Source: Sphingobacterium sp. PCS056 (GTDB lineage: Bacteria > Bacteroidota > Bacteroidia > Sphingobacteriales > Sphingobacteriaceae). Taken from it: 64,000 nucleotides of DNA. The position numbers and the translations under genes are program-made. Below the pieces are notes generated by a model that saw nothing but the letters and a program-made list of their open reading frames with translations, made no database searches and had not been told where the DNA came from. The DNA is taken from NCBI RefSeq assembly GCF_023273895.1, contig NZ_CP096883.1, forward strand, positions 4,154,001 through 4,218,000. The letters are read 5' to 3'. Every line of letters begins with the position of its first letter. Position 1 is the stretch's first letter. Positions 1-8,119 of this stretch are shown here, in pieces.

Positions 1-1
1 T

Positions 2-337
2 ATATTACTGTGTATTTTAGTTTTTGTTCTCTCTAAACTTTTTCAGTCAAATAAACAACGAAGACTTTTAATTGAAAAAGAAATAAGTCGCATGAGAATT
101 CAGTTAGAATCATATATTAACCAAACGGAAGAAAATAAAAATGATCAACTATACTTAAACTTAGAAAAATATAACCTGAAACCTCGTCATCTCGAAATCA
201 TTGAGCTGATTAGAAAAGGGAAAACAAATAAGGAGATTGGTAGTGAATTATTTATTTCAGAAAACACGGTCAAATACCATTTAAAAGTAATTTATGAGAT
301 ATTAGATATCGATCATCGCTCTGCATTAATTAAATAA
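2..337 (+). CDS. C-terminal end of a membrane-anchored LuxR-type transcriptional regulator (5' partial)
   Basis: The reading frame is open from the first bases of the window, so the gene starts upstream; the ATG at 92 is internal. Visible parts are a hydrophobic segment (ILLCILVFVLSKLF), a charged stretch likely to form a coiled coil (residues EKEISRMRIQLE), and a GerE/LuxR helix-turn-helix with the TNKEIGSELFISENTVKYHL recognition signature. In Bacteroidota this order, usually after N-terminal TPR repeats, marks membrane-anchored TPR-LuxR regulators that read an envelope or peptide signal; the TPR part would lie outside the window and is inferred. The target genes cannot be told. Confidence 0.8.
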   Translation: MLLCILVFVLSKLFQSNKQRRLLIEKEISRMRIQLESYINQTEENKNDQLYLNLEKYNLKPRHLEIIELIRKGKTNKEIGSELFISENTVKYHLKVIYEILDIDHRSALIK

Positions 338-680
338 ATGCTAGACACCTGTTCTTTATCCGTCCTAACAAGGATGTTCTTTTGCTAATTTGTGTCAATT
401 TTTCTTGTTTTGTGACTAGAGCACAAGAAAAAAGAATCGTATGCTCTCCTTAGCGGAGAAGTGCCGTAGCAACTGCAGATCCAGGATAAATTTTATTCTT
501 TTCATGGTGTGAAGATCCATACTATATCATATTGGATCGGTGTCCGTAAAGAGAAGAAAGTATCGTAAGTATTTATAGATATTTTTTTAATCCTTTTCTA
601 TATAAGAAAACGAGGCTTTTACGATATCACTAAAATGACGAAAGCGGTTTTCTGTTCATTTTTTTTGAATAATATATCAC
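338..680. other. Intergenic region, no gene seen
   Basis: No convincing coding frame on either strand. It lies between two converging genes. A short inverted repeat (GATCCA at 514-519, TGGATC at 533-538) could form a weak hairpin but is not followed by a clear T-run. Confidence 0.5.
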
Positions 681-1898
681 CTAACAGTTGTAATATGCTT
701 GAGGAATCTCAACTGCTATTTTTGTCATTTGCTCCAATCGCTGAGCAAACTGATCGAAGAAATACGTATCTGCTGTAAAAACATACAGATATTCTTCGGT
801 GCTAAGATGCACCATAAAATCTGCATATCCAGGTCCTTTGGCGGGAAGGATATTCTGAAAAGTAAAATATTTGATCTCATCAAAATCTAGAATCAGTGCA
901 GTATCTATCCCTGCAAATCCTATTTTTTGATTAACATCGTCTACCCAGACACCACTTTGGTTTTTCAGTAGTTGATGTATCTTGGAGGGCACATTCTTAA
1001 TCGCACTACTTTTTGTATAACTGATGCTCATATCCAATTTTTTATGAAAGGAAATGATTTCAGTAACCTGCATCACGGTTTCATATGCCTGGTTTTCTAA
1101 AAGATGATGGTATTGTCGTTGGTTGTATAAATGCAACGAAGTACTGCCATCATCGTAACCATAATCTGCATCGTAGGTATAACAAATCGAGGCTTCAATG
1201 CCTTTGCTCAATGCGAACCTTAAATGGCATTGATCATTTCTTTCATAGCCATACTGATCGATGTCGATATCTTCATCGATCCAAAGCTCCCGAAGTTGTT
1301 GGTAACTTTGATCGGTATTGGTTTCATCATGGAGCTGCACAAAAAACTCTTGAACGGGTGCATTTGCTCTTGTATTTTCTGCATATATTTCCAATTGGAG
1401 AATCAAAAGTGCACCGATCCTGACGGGATACTTGAATCTTAAATATTTTACACCAAAATCGCTGAAATAGGTTTCTACACAACCTAATGCTTCCAATTGC
1501 TCATATGTCGTATCCCAAGATACCATCTGCTTAGGTGCTGTATATACTTCGTAGCCAAAATCTTCGTCATCTGGATAGCTGTCCAGAATCTGATAATTTT
1601 GAGCCATTTTCTTGGTCCAAATTTTTACTTTATCGTCTTCCTTTTTGGCTTTACTGACAGCAAAAAAGGTTGTATTGTCAAAATGAAAACGTTCTGAGAG
1701 TTCCGGATATACTTCATCAAACCCATTTAATTCCGTAGAGATATAGTGTTGATGATCTGCAAAAAGGAACAGAAAGGGCACATCGCCCAAAATCTGTACA
1801 TAAGCGTATTTTAAAGTCTGAAGATTGGCCTTTTCGAGATGGCCATGATCTTTGTAAAAAAGCGTATCGCCGTCTATCCAAATTTCTTTTCTATGCAT
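681..1898 (-). CDS. Unknown cytoplasmic protein, 405 aa
   Basis: I do not recognise this protein. The frame is open to 1967, but I prefer the ATG at 1898. Upstream of it the frame overlaps the preceding gene by 32 bases and reads lysine-rich, unlike a normal N-terminus. From 1898 the protein begins MHRKEIWIDGDTLFY and leaves a normal gap of about 37 bases after the upstream stop. It has no signal peptide or membrane segment and is rich in Tyr, Asp and Glu, with alternating beta-like stretches. It is the last gene of a four-gene minus-strand operon that also encodes a SUKH-like protein and a YwqK-like secreted protein, so a role in the same process is possible but unproven. Confidence 0.7.
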   Translation of the reverse strand: MHRKEIWIDGDTLFYKDHGHLEKANLQTLKYAYVQILGDVPFLFLFADHQHYISTELNGFDEVYPELSERFHFDNTTFFAVSKAKKEDDKVKIWTKKMAQNYQILDSYPDDEDFGYEVYTAPKQMVSWDTTYEQLEALGCVETYFSDFGVKYLRFKYPVRIGALLILQLEIYAENTRANAPVQEFFVQLHDETNTDQSYQQLRELWIDEDIDIDQYGYERNDQCHLRFALSKGIEASICYTYDADYGYDDGSTSLHLYNQRQYHHLLENQAYETVMQVTEIISFHKKLDMSISYTKSSAIKNVPSKIHQLLKNQSGVWVDDVNQKIGFAGIDTALILDFDEIKYFTFQNILPAKGPGYADFMVHLSTEEYLYVFTADTYFFDQFAQRLEQMTKIAVEIPQAYYNC

Positions 1899-1935
1899 TG
1901 TTCTATTTTTTTTATTAGCTAATTTGCTACGGATA

Positions 1936-3012
1936 TCAATCCTCTTCTTTCCATTGATGCAGATCATCAGTAGTCTTTGTAGATGTTACTTTTCCATCAA
2001 CATACCTCTGCACTTGGTATGTTCCAGAATCTAGACGTTTAATCGTGATACCATAGTCGGGCTTACTTTTAGCATTGTAGGATACCGCTCCCAAATAGTT
2101 TTTTTCATCGTAAGGAAAGCTGTAGGAATGAAATATAGTTGCGAAATTTCTTTTATCCATATTGCCTAAATCACCAAGTTTGTTGTGGAGTTGGTCAAAA
2201 AACAGGTTTAGATCTCCGTCAAACTCAAACGAAAATTGTGAAAATAGAGGGTTTAAGAAGTCATTCTCTATATCGTCCATATCGGGGAATGTTGTCTTGA
2301 TAAAATGAAATTCGCGCAATATGCCATCTTCGTCCAGATAATAAGCTGTCGTAGCATGAGGTGCTATTTGATCTATTTGTTGGACACTCTTTTGGGAAGT
2401 AGCTACTCGCTTTTTTCCTTTATAAAAATCAGCTTGCAGAAAACCGTCTTTTTTATAGATATGCAGTTCGTTGTTTGACCGCATATCATGGATCATCACC
2501 TTATTATCTTTCAACTGAAAATCCAATCGATTAAAATAATGCATCGCAAATAGATCAATCATAAAACCTATGAGCTGGCCATTTTCATACTGATCGATTC
2601 GTACGACACCATGAGGCAATTCATGATACACAGGACCATCCAACGCTTTCCCATTGTGGTAAGTCGTTTTTAGTGTGTAATTGACTGGTGTAGTTTGCGT
2701 ATCCATGTTGAGGTAATCTATCGCATATTTGGCGACCAATTGACCGTTTTGGTAGTAATTGACATAATTCAGCTCTCCCAATAGTTGTTCATCACTAATC
2801 TCATAGCCATTAAACGGTCTACCGTCCCTGAGTTCCAATTGATAGACATTTTTTTGATCGTCAAAAATCCTGATGGTATTGGTTTCCTTTAAATTAGGAT
2901 TCACTTGTTTCATTTCTTTCCATTTGTGTGATGTTTCTTTTGAATGATCCTGAGCGCAAAGTATTGCCGCGCTACTAGTCAAAAGAAATAGGGTCATGAT
3001 GTATCTGAACAT
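1936..3012 (-). CDS. Secreted YwqK/MORN-like repeat protein, 358 aa
   Basis: A Sec signal peptide is clear at the N-terminus (hydrophobic core MTLFLLTSSAAILCA, cleavage near AQ-DH). The mature part repeats the pattern NGxxxxxxxxxD/E with short beta strands (YQNGQLVAKY, YHNGKALDG, YENGQLIGF). This is the signature of YwqK-like proteins, often annotated as antitoxins although that role is poorly tested. The C-terminal half has no recognised domain. The gene begins 6 bases after the stop of the small 44-aa ORF, and the next gene follows after about 37 bases, so it sits in the middle of a tight operon. A periplasmic or surface location is inferred from the signal peptide; the function is unknown. 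Confidence 0.75.
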   Translation of the reverse strand: MFRYIMTLFLLTSSAAILCAQDHSKETSHKWKEMKQVNPNLKETNTIRIFDDQKNVYQLELRDGRPFNGYEISDEQLLGELNYVNYYQNGQLVAKYAIDYLNMDTQTTPVNYTLKTTYHNGKALDGPVYHELPHGVVRIDQYENGQLIGFMIDLFAMHYFNRLDFQLKDNKVMIHDMRSNNELHIYKKDGFLQADFYKGKKRVATSQKSVQQIDQIAPHATTAYYLDEDGILREFHFIKTTFPDMDDIENDFLNPLFSQFSFEFDGDLNLFFDQLHNKLGDLGNMDKRNFATIFHSYSFPYDEKNYLGAVSYNAKSKPDYGITIKRLDSGTYQVQRYVDGKVTSTKTTDDLHQWKEED

Positions 3013-3018
3013 ATTTCT

Positions 3019-3153
3019 TTATATTTTGGTGAGTTTGAATTGTTCTACATCATTTGTAAGCTCGGAAGCCATATTTATTGATGGTTTGAACATCCTCATG
3101 TCCATCCAAGCCAAATATTGTTGTTGGTACGGATCTGCTAGCTCTTTGCTCAT
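3019..3153 (-). CDS. Small translationally coupled ORF, 44 aa
   Basis: The ATG at 3153-3151 overlaps the TGA of the upstream SUKH-like gene as ATGA, a classic coupling arrangement. The frame ends with TAA at 3021-3019, 6 bases before the next gene. The product begins MSKELADPYQQQYLAWMDM and is hydrophilic, with many Met and Gln, no signal peptide and no membrane segment. I recognise no family. The close fit between its two neighbours is the main reason to call it real: without it the operon would have a 137-base hole. It could be the frame-shifted C-terminal end of the SUKH-like protein, but nothing in its sequence shows that. Confidence 0.5.
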   Translation of the reverse strand: MSKELADPYQQQYLAWMDMRMFKPSINMASELTNDVEQFKLTKI

Positions 3154-3638
3154 ATCTGAAACGGATATTTTTCACTTAATTGATGGTGAATTTGGTTAAA
3201 TACTGTAGTGAACTCGACTTTTGTCTTCTCAGAAGTTCTACCCTGCTCGTCCATCCTTGCTTCTAAATCGCGAAGTAAAAAAGCCATTTGCACACTTTGC
3301 TCAAAATTAATTCCCATGGATTCAAATCCTTCATCATAGTCATGGTCGTAAAAGAAAACCATTCCTTTTTTGTCAAACAACCATCGATCACCTTGTCCTG
3401 TTCCTGCAAAAACCCAAAATTCTTCCGTTGCAAATTCTTTATTTTCGTTCACAGCTTCTACAGAATTGAATAATATAAAATCTCCTGAAATTTCAATGGT
3501 TTTAAATTGCGTAACCCATTTTCTATATTTTTCAGGAAACGGGAATTGCAGTGTTTTAGGAAAATTCTGAACACAGCTTTCGGATTCCGAAAACTCGGCT
3601 CCTATTTCCATAGTTGTTAATATGTGGAAGGGATTCAT
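3150..3638 (-). CDS. SMI1/KNR4 (SUKH)-like protein, 162 aa
   Basis: The central part resembles the SMI1/KNR4 (SUKH) fold: an FPEKYRKWV helix near residue 36, strands around GDFILF, then FAGTGQGDRWLFDKKG and VFFYDHDYDEG, where SUKH proteins carry their conserved acidic strand pair. SUKH proteins in bacteria are often immunity proteins against polymorphic or contact-dependent toxins, but many orphan copies have no known partner. No signal peptide is present, so it should be cytoplasmic. It is the first gene of a tight minus-strand operon (44-aa ORF, YwqK-like protein, unknown protein). No toxin gene is visible nearby. The family call is by pattern, not by search. Confidence 0.65.
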   Translation of the reverse strand: MNPFHILTTMEIGAEFSESESCVQNFPKTLQFPFPEKYRKWVTQFKTIEISGDFILFNSVEAVNENKEFATEEFWVFAGTGQGDRWLFDKKGMVFFYDHDYDEGFESMGINFEQSVQMAFLLRDLEARMDEQGRTSEKTKVEFTTVFNQIHHQLSEKYPFQI

Positions 3639-4078
3639 GGACTTTTCTTTTTCATATTTTAAACGTTAATGACTTCACTAATAGTTCATTTATTTTTATA
3701 ATTCTGGCATTATTGATCGCCACCGAGGTGCTGTCGTGTTCAATCTTCGGCTTTCCCCTAATACTTAAGTAAAACGCTATTTCTTCAATTTCATTATCCA
3801 TTTTTTTAACCAAATTAAACCACCAGCTATTTCACCGCCTTACTTTTAATGATTATTCAAATTAAAGATAACAAAACTGTGGAGATGAAAATATCCCTGA
3901 TACGAATGATTTTTAGTCTGATGTGATCATATTAAAACGATCATCTTGTCAAAAGAAACAACCTCATTTAGATTCATGTTTGTCATAAACATTGAAATAT
4001 CTACTTGAGCGTGATTTGATCGTATTTTTGAATTCCTATTTTTGAAGATCGATAAGCTCTGATCGTTCTAACCTTTCT
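3639..4078. other. Intergenic region, no gene seen
   Basis: About 440 AT-rich bases upstream of the SUKH-like operon and downstream of the decayed transposase. Only short frames full of stops were found. It probably holds the promoter of the minus-strand operon, but I could not place one with confidence. Confidence 0.5.
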
Positions 4079-4413
4079 TTAACCTTTTTTTAGAACTTTA
4101 TCATGTCCAAGTCTCTGCGCGGTAAAATAGATATTCTCCACATCTAGCTTATCGTTTAAACTTGCTTCGTATACTGTCTCACCCACAACTAAAAACAAAC
4201 TATCGGGTGAAACATAAGACTAAATACCAGCTTATCCAAAAAATCAGGTATTTTGTTCAACTCGCTCATATGTTTCAATAGGTACATACATTTATCCCTA
4301 TCAGTTTTGATATCAGTATCATACTTTTTAAAATTCGGTAAAACTAAGAGGCAAGTAAAGTATAGTTGACCTAATCCTGAAGAGCGTTGGATTAGAAAAG
4401 CATCTACATATGG
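4079..4413 (-). pseudogene. Decayed Rpn-family nuclease/transposase (PD-(D/E)XK type), C-terminal remnant
   Basis: Reading the minus strand from about 4413, one frame gives GQLYFTCLLVLPNFKKY, then KTDRDKCMYLLKHMSELNKI, then PDFLDKLVF. These fit the conserved C-terminal half of Rpn (recombination-promoting nuclease / putative transposase) proteins: the LPNF strand, the D-K-W-L-Y-x-L-K-H helix and the IPxxLxxxVF segment. After a stop the similarity resumes in another frame as VYEASLNDKLDVENIYF and ends at TAA 4081-4079. The catalytic N-terminal half is missing and at least one frameshift and several stops are present. Rpn proteins act in recA-independent recombination and often exist as multiple decaying copies. 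The identification rests on remembered family patterns. Confidence 0.6.
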
Positions 4414-4468
4414 TTAAGAAAGCGATATACTATATTAAATTGATAAGATTGTGTACCTTTAAACTACG

Positions 4469-4849
4469 ATGCTACATGTAACCTGTGCTATAATTGAACA
4501 TAATAATAAAGTGTTGATCTGTCAACGTTCTGCTAAGATGAAGCTCCCGATGAAATGGGAGTTTCCTGGTGGCAAGGTCGAACTGGATGAATCGCAAGAA
4601 GACTGCCTAAAAAGGGAGATCAAAGAAGAACTGGGCATGACCATTTCTACCGTCAGAAAACTGACAGCGGTAGAATATCAGTACCCTGAATTTGCCGTAT
4701 GCCTCTATCCTTTTATTTGCAATTGGGAATCTGGCGCTATACTCGCAACGGAACATAGACAAGCAATATGGGTGGAACCGTCGAAATTAATCAACTACGA
4801 CTGGGCGGATGCTGACCGGCCTATCTTACGTGAATATTTGAGTTTATGA
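4469..4849 (+). CDS. Nudix hydrolase (MutT/CTP-pyrophosphohydrolase type), 126 aa
   Basis: A full Nudix box is present at residues 35-57: G35, E41, R49-E50, E53-E54, G56, exactly the GX5EX7REUXEEXGU spacing. It starts within the family pattern EFPGGKVE. Upstream CQRSAKMKLPMKWEFPGGK and the overall length of about 126 residues match MutT-like enzymes that hydrolyse oxidised or non-canonical nucleoside triphosphates (8-oxo-dGTP, or CTP derivatives). Catalysis would use Mg2+ bound by the Glu cluster at 50-54. The exact substrate cannot be read from sequence. The gene stands alone, between a decayed transposase and a degraded frame. Confidence 0.85.
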   Translation: MLHVTCAIIEHNNKVLICQRSAKMKLPMKWEFPGGKVELDESQEDCLKREIKEELGMTISTVRKLTAVEYQYPEFAVCLYPFICNWESGAILATEHRQAIWVEPSKLINYDWADADRPILREYLSL

Positions 4850-4897
4850 ATTTTGGAATACACGAATCGCTAATAGCACAATCTTTAGCTAAATAAA

Positions 4898-5204
4898 TTG
4901 AACAAATTGCCTACTGAGTTATCACATTATGGGATCAAACCGAAAAGAACTTGTACTGATACATCCATCTATATGCCTGAATCAAAAAGGCTGAAAGCTG
5001 AGCTTTATATTTTAGCATATGCTTCTATTCCAAGCGTGCCGGAAACGCTCTTAGATATTGTAAAATATGCTAAAGTCAAAAGAAATTATAGTTTTTGGGG
5101 CTGATGGCAAAATTAATCTTCTAGAACTATCAGTTATTGAATAGGAAAATGATTAATGAAGCCCAGATAGATATTGATAATAATAAAATAGATATTAAAA
5201 AATA
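4898..5204 (+). pseudogene. Degraded gene of unknown function
   Basis: A frame open from a TTG at 4898 gives a 68-residue product ending NYSFWG-stop at 5104. One base away, the next frame continues with GADGKINLLELSVIE and, after a TAG, a third stretch reads EAQIDIDNNKIDIKK up to the TAA that overlaps the start of the acetyltransferase. The pieces read like one protein broken by a frameshift and a stop, with no ATG start. I do not recognise the family. The overlap of its stop with the next ATG (TAATG) suggests that the two genes were once translationally coupled. Confidence 0.35.
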
Positions 5205-5729
5205 ATGGAATTAAATTTTAAAACGGAAAGATTATATATACGACCAATTTCAGAACATGATATTGAAAATGTTCACCGTTTACACAGTTTAGCAGAAACA
5301 GATGAATTTAACACTTTGGGAATTCCAAAAGATATACAGGAAACAAGGAAAATTGTTGAGAACTGGATTTTAGAAAATAACAAAAGACACACATTTGCGA
5401 TTGAACTAAAAAAAGATCACGAATTCATTGGTTTGATCGGAATCAATTTAGGAAAAGAAAAATATAAAAATGCTGAAGTATGGTTCAAATTGGATTCCAA
5501 ATTTTGGAATAAGGGCTACGCAACAGAAAGTTTAAAAAGAATAATCGCTTTTGGTTTTAACGATCTAAATCTTCATAGAATAGAAGCCGGTTGTGCTGTA
5601 GCGAATACAGGTTCTATACAGGTATTAGAGAAGGTTGGAATGTTGCGAGAAGCACATACCAGAAAATTATTACCACTAAAATCGGGTTGGTCTGATAACT
5701 ACGGATACGCTATTTTATCAACGGACTAA
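5205..5729 (+). CDS. GNAT family N-acetyltransferase (RimJ/RimL-like), 174 aa
   Basis: The product opens with the RimJ/L pattern LNFKTERLYIRPISEHDIENV and carries the GNAT core: strand FIGLIGINL, strand AEVWFKLDSKFWNKGYATESL with the acetyl-CoA loop (W-N-K-G-Y-A-T-E), helix LKRIIAFGF, then LNLHRIEAGCAVANTGSIQV with the conserved N and the VLEKVGM helix. These acetyl-CoA enzymes acetylate protein N-termini (ribosomal proteins in the RimJ/L group) or small molecules; the substrate here is unknown. No signal peptide. The ATG overlaps the stop of a degraded upstream frame as TAATG. Confidence 0.88.
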   Translation: MELNFKTERLYIRPISEHDIENVHRLHSLAETDEFNTLGIPKDIQETRKIVENWILENNKRHTFAIELKKDHEFIGLIGINLGKEKYKNAEVWFKLDSKFWNKGYATESLKRIIAFGFNDLNLHRIEAGCAVANTGSIQVLEKVGMLREAHTRKLLPLKSGWSDNYGYAILSTD

Positions 5730-5803
5730 TTCCTGTTTTTAAATTATGAAAACAACAGCAAGGTAAATAAAATTATTTTTCCACTATTAAAACCAAATCA
5801 TGT

Positions 5804-6193
5804 ATGAAAAAACTAATCCTACTTGTATGCTTACTAACAATAACGTCATTCGTTTTTGGACAGAGCGTTAGTGAGACAAAATTCGCAACTGAGAATAATA
5901 CCAGTACTCAAAAATATACTTACGCATATATCGTAATTAAAGGGAAATTTCTATCTAAAAAACTCAAGGTCGATGTTGATCTTGGTGAAACTGAAGAGCA
6001 GATGAAAGTGGGTAAAGAATACTCCGATTTTCTAACGAATAAGAAGTCATATGCAGCTATTCTCAATCACATGGTGGACAATGGGTTTGAATTAGTCGAA
6101 ACAGTAGATTACAACTATGTGTCTTCTGGCGATGGCGGCACATCAGGAATTGTATTTATTATGAAAAAGAAGAGAGATGATAATCAGAAATGA
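5804..6193 (+). CDS. Small exported protein of unknown function, 129 aa
   Basis: The N-terminus (KKLILLVCLLTITSFVFG-Q) is a standard signal peptide. The remaining ~108 residues contain a strand TYAYIVIKGK, then a helix AAILNHMVDNGFELVETVDY and a final strand GTSGIVFIMKKK. The order 'helix, NGFELV, strand ending in a basic tail' resembles DUF4177-like small alpha/beta proteins; this is a weak likeness. The next gene starts 24 bases downstream on the same strand, so the two are probably co-transcribed. Confidence 0.7.
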   Translation: MKKLILLVCLLTITSFVFGQSVSETKFATENNTSTQKYTYAYIVIKGKFLSKKLKVDVDLGETEEQMKVGKEYSDFLTNKKSYAAILNHMVDNGFELVETVDYNYVSSGDGGTSGIVFIMKKKRDDNQK

Positions 6194-6217
6194 TTGTAAA
6201 AAAACGAACCACTAGAT

Positions 6218-6694
6218 ATGAATAGCCAATTTACATTACCCGACTTTCCGGATTCGAATTTTGAAATGAAATATTCAACTTGGTTTGGTGAGCAAACTTT
6301 ATACATGGACGATCTACCTTTAGAACGATCTAATGAAAAAGGTAAACCATTTTTAATTCCATCTCACGCAGGAAAAATACTAAAGGCATATCCAAAAGCG
6401 GGTTTTCCGAATATTGTAAGAGCTTTAGTAATCGATAGTATCCAATATCGTATTGTAGAAAGACTGAAGTGGTATGATTTTGCTATCGCACTGCTCCCCT
6501 TTTGCTTAGTCTTTATTTTTAAAGGAAACAGCATAAGCATAGGAATTGCTGTCGCGATCTCGATTTCAAACTTAGAGATCCTTCGAAATAATAACAGCCA
6601 AAGTATGAAGTACCTAAAAGTGATCGGTTTAACAGTATTTGCCGCTGCAGTTTATTATTTAATGTCGCAGTTGTTTTTAGCGTGGAATAAATAG
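6218..6694 (+). CDS. Small membrane protein of unknown function, 158 aa
   Basis: A hydrophilic N-terminal domain of about 85 residues is followed by two or three hydrophobic segments: FAIALLPFCLVFIF, SIGIAVAISISNL, and VIGLTVFAAAVYYLMSQLFL at the C-terminal end. No signal peptide, so the N-terminal domain probably stays in the cytoplasm. I do not recognise the family. It follows the exported protein gene by 24 bases and is the last gene before a strong hairpin at 6752-6796. Confidence 0.7.
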   Translation: MNSQFTLPDFPDSNFEMKYSTWFGEQTLYMDDLPLERSNEKGKPFLIPSHAGKILKAYPKAGFPNIVRALVIDSIQYRIVERLKWYDFAIALLPFCLVFIFKGNSISIGIAVAISISNLEILRNNNSQSMKYLKVIGLTVFAAAVYYLMSQLFLAWNK

Positions 6695-6751
6695 AAGAGT
6701 AAAAGAACGCTCTATATATTTACCCATAGTAACTATAATTACTTTAGATAA

Positions 6752-6796
6752 AATATTGAAGTATACCCATAAAAGATATCGGTATACTTCAATATT
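6752..6796. terminator. Perfect 16-bp hairpin between convergent genes
   Basis: AATATTGAAGTATACC at 6752-6767 is mirrored exactly by GGTATACTTCAATATT at 6781-6796, with a 13-base loop. It lies between the plus-strand gene ending at 6694 and the minus-strand gene ending at 7070, so it may stop transcription in both directions. No long T-run follows on either strand. Confidence 0.6.
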
Positions 6797-7069
6797 ATTA
6801 TAATAGGGATACGACAAATCACTGTAACTTTTAATAAAAAAGTCTTACATATCCAAATCATCGTCTTGAAAAGATAATATAGCAGTAAAATACTTAATTT
6901 ACCTCCAATCGACCTGTATAATTTTAGGATCAGCTAAAAGTTACGGAGTAATTTTTTATGAAACAACTTATTAATTTTATTCCCAACAATTAGAACTCCA
7001 TTGTATTTATTCGGGTAAAAAGTGTTTGTTTCAAAATAAGTAAAAGACAAAAAAAAATAAGAATAAACC

Positions 7070-7609
7070 TTACCGATATCTACCTGTTTCTAGTGAATAG
7101 ATACAATCAGATACAAAAATGGAAATATTGCTTTGCATCATACTAGCCAAAACGTTCCCAAAACATTGATTCAACTCAGAAACAAATTGATTTCCAAGTT
7201 TAAAGGGTGCTACTCCTGGTTCAAGAGATTTAAAGAAACAATCGACATTACTGATATCGATAGGATATAGTTCGGAATTTATAAAATTAAATTTAATATG
7301 TTTTTGATTATAATGATAGTTGAGCCCGATAACCAAATCTGATACAACTACTTCAAAATTAAAGACTCCCTTGACGTAACCATCCATAATCGCAGAATTG
7401 TCTAAATAAATAGAAAAATTAGGTACTACTTTAATTCCATCAAATTTTCCGATATCAAATTTACTTTTTCCAGTATTCTGAATTAAATATTCCTTAAGAA
7501 AATACCGATCAACCTTACCGTTTTTAATAAATCTCTTTAATGATCGATTCTCATAATTCTTTTGAACATATTCAGTCAACAATTTTTGATTTTGAGCTAT
7601 ATATGCCAC
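7070..7609 (-). CDS. Unknown protein, probably anchored by an N-terminal membrane helix (start uncertain)
   Basis: The frame begins at a GTG (7609) and gives 179 residues with no recognised domain; it looks alpha/beta mixed, with a Cys-containing C-terminal part (NVDCFF, NQCFGNV, SDCIYSLE). The start is doubtful. The frame stays open further upstream as VVFSIAVVAYIAQNQ, the second half of a membrane helix. An ATG at 7676 in the neighbouring frame gives MKISNYGTEILVILT, which reads like the first half of the same helix. A one-base shift near 7630 would join them into a typical N-terminal anchor. So this is either a frameshifted gene or a gene starting at GTG. Confidence 0.55.
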   Translation of the reverse strand: MAYIAQNQKLLTEYVQKNYENRSLKRFIKNGKVDRYFLKEYLIQNTGKSKFDIGKFDGIKVVPNFSIYLDNSAIMDGYVKGVFNFEVVVSDLVIGLNYHYNQKHIKFNFINSELYPIDISNVDCFFKSLEPGVAPFKLGNQFVSELNQCFGNVLASMMQSNISIFVSDCIYSLETGRYR

Positions 7610-8119
7610 AACTGCAATAGAGAATACTACATGTCAGGATAACTAAAATTTCCGTTCCATAATTGCTTATTTTCATTTCAGATTAATTTAAAAGTTTGTT
7701 GAGATTGTCAACAAAAGTAAAGGATGATGATATGCGTTGGTTACGGTTTACCATAACCAAAAAAGCTTTAATAAAAAAGAAAGTAGAAAAAACTATCCTG
7801 TAGAAAATTAAAATCGAGTAACAGCTTTCCCAAAATTAAACAACTGAATGAATCACTTTAGAAATTACTTGTCAAGTCGCCTCATGTTAAATGCAAAAGA
7901 TTAAGAAAAAGAATTTTAAAACAATTGCCTTTTAAAGAAATTATTATTATCTTTAAACATCTGATTATAAACTTTAAATCAAAATTGACTTACTAACCTA
8001 CACAACAGCGAGATTAATTCTTTATTCATGTAAAACAGAGTAGTAAAATCAATAATTATCAATGTAAGAAACTAAACCATAATAATTTAAAATGTACATT
8101 AAAAATTAACCTTAAAAAA
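7610..8119. other. Intergenic region with a likely promoter for the following pair
   Basis: Apart from the N-terminal fragment of the previous gene (up to 7676), about 440 AT-rich bases show no coding frame. A promoter-like element is listed separately at 7925-7955. Confidence 0.5.
7925..7955 (+). promoter_or_regulatory. Candidate Bacteroidota promoter (-33 TTG, -7 TATCTTTA)
   Basis: TTG at 7925-7927 and TATCTTTA at 7948-7955 are 20 bases apart, close to the Bacteroidetes sigma-A consensus TTTG-N19-21-TAnnTTTG. It would give a leader of about 155 bases before the lipoprotein gene at 8120. Given the AT-rich background, a chance match is possible. Confidence 0.35.

Noticed and set aside
1085..1423. 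Plus-strand 112-aa frame
   Set aside because: It lies wholly opposite the 405-aa minus-strand gene, is Cys/His/Arg-rich in the way antisense frames are, and has no motif.
2996..3199. Plus-strand 67-aa frame
   Set aside because: Antisense to the small coupled ORF and the ends of two operon genes; no support.
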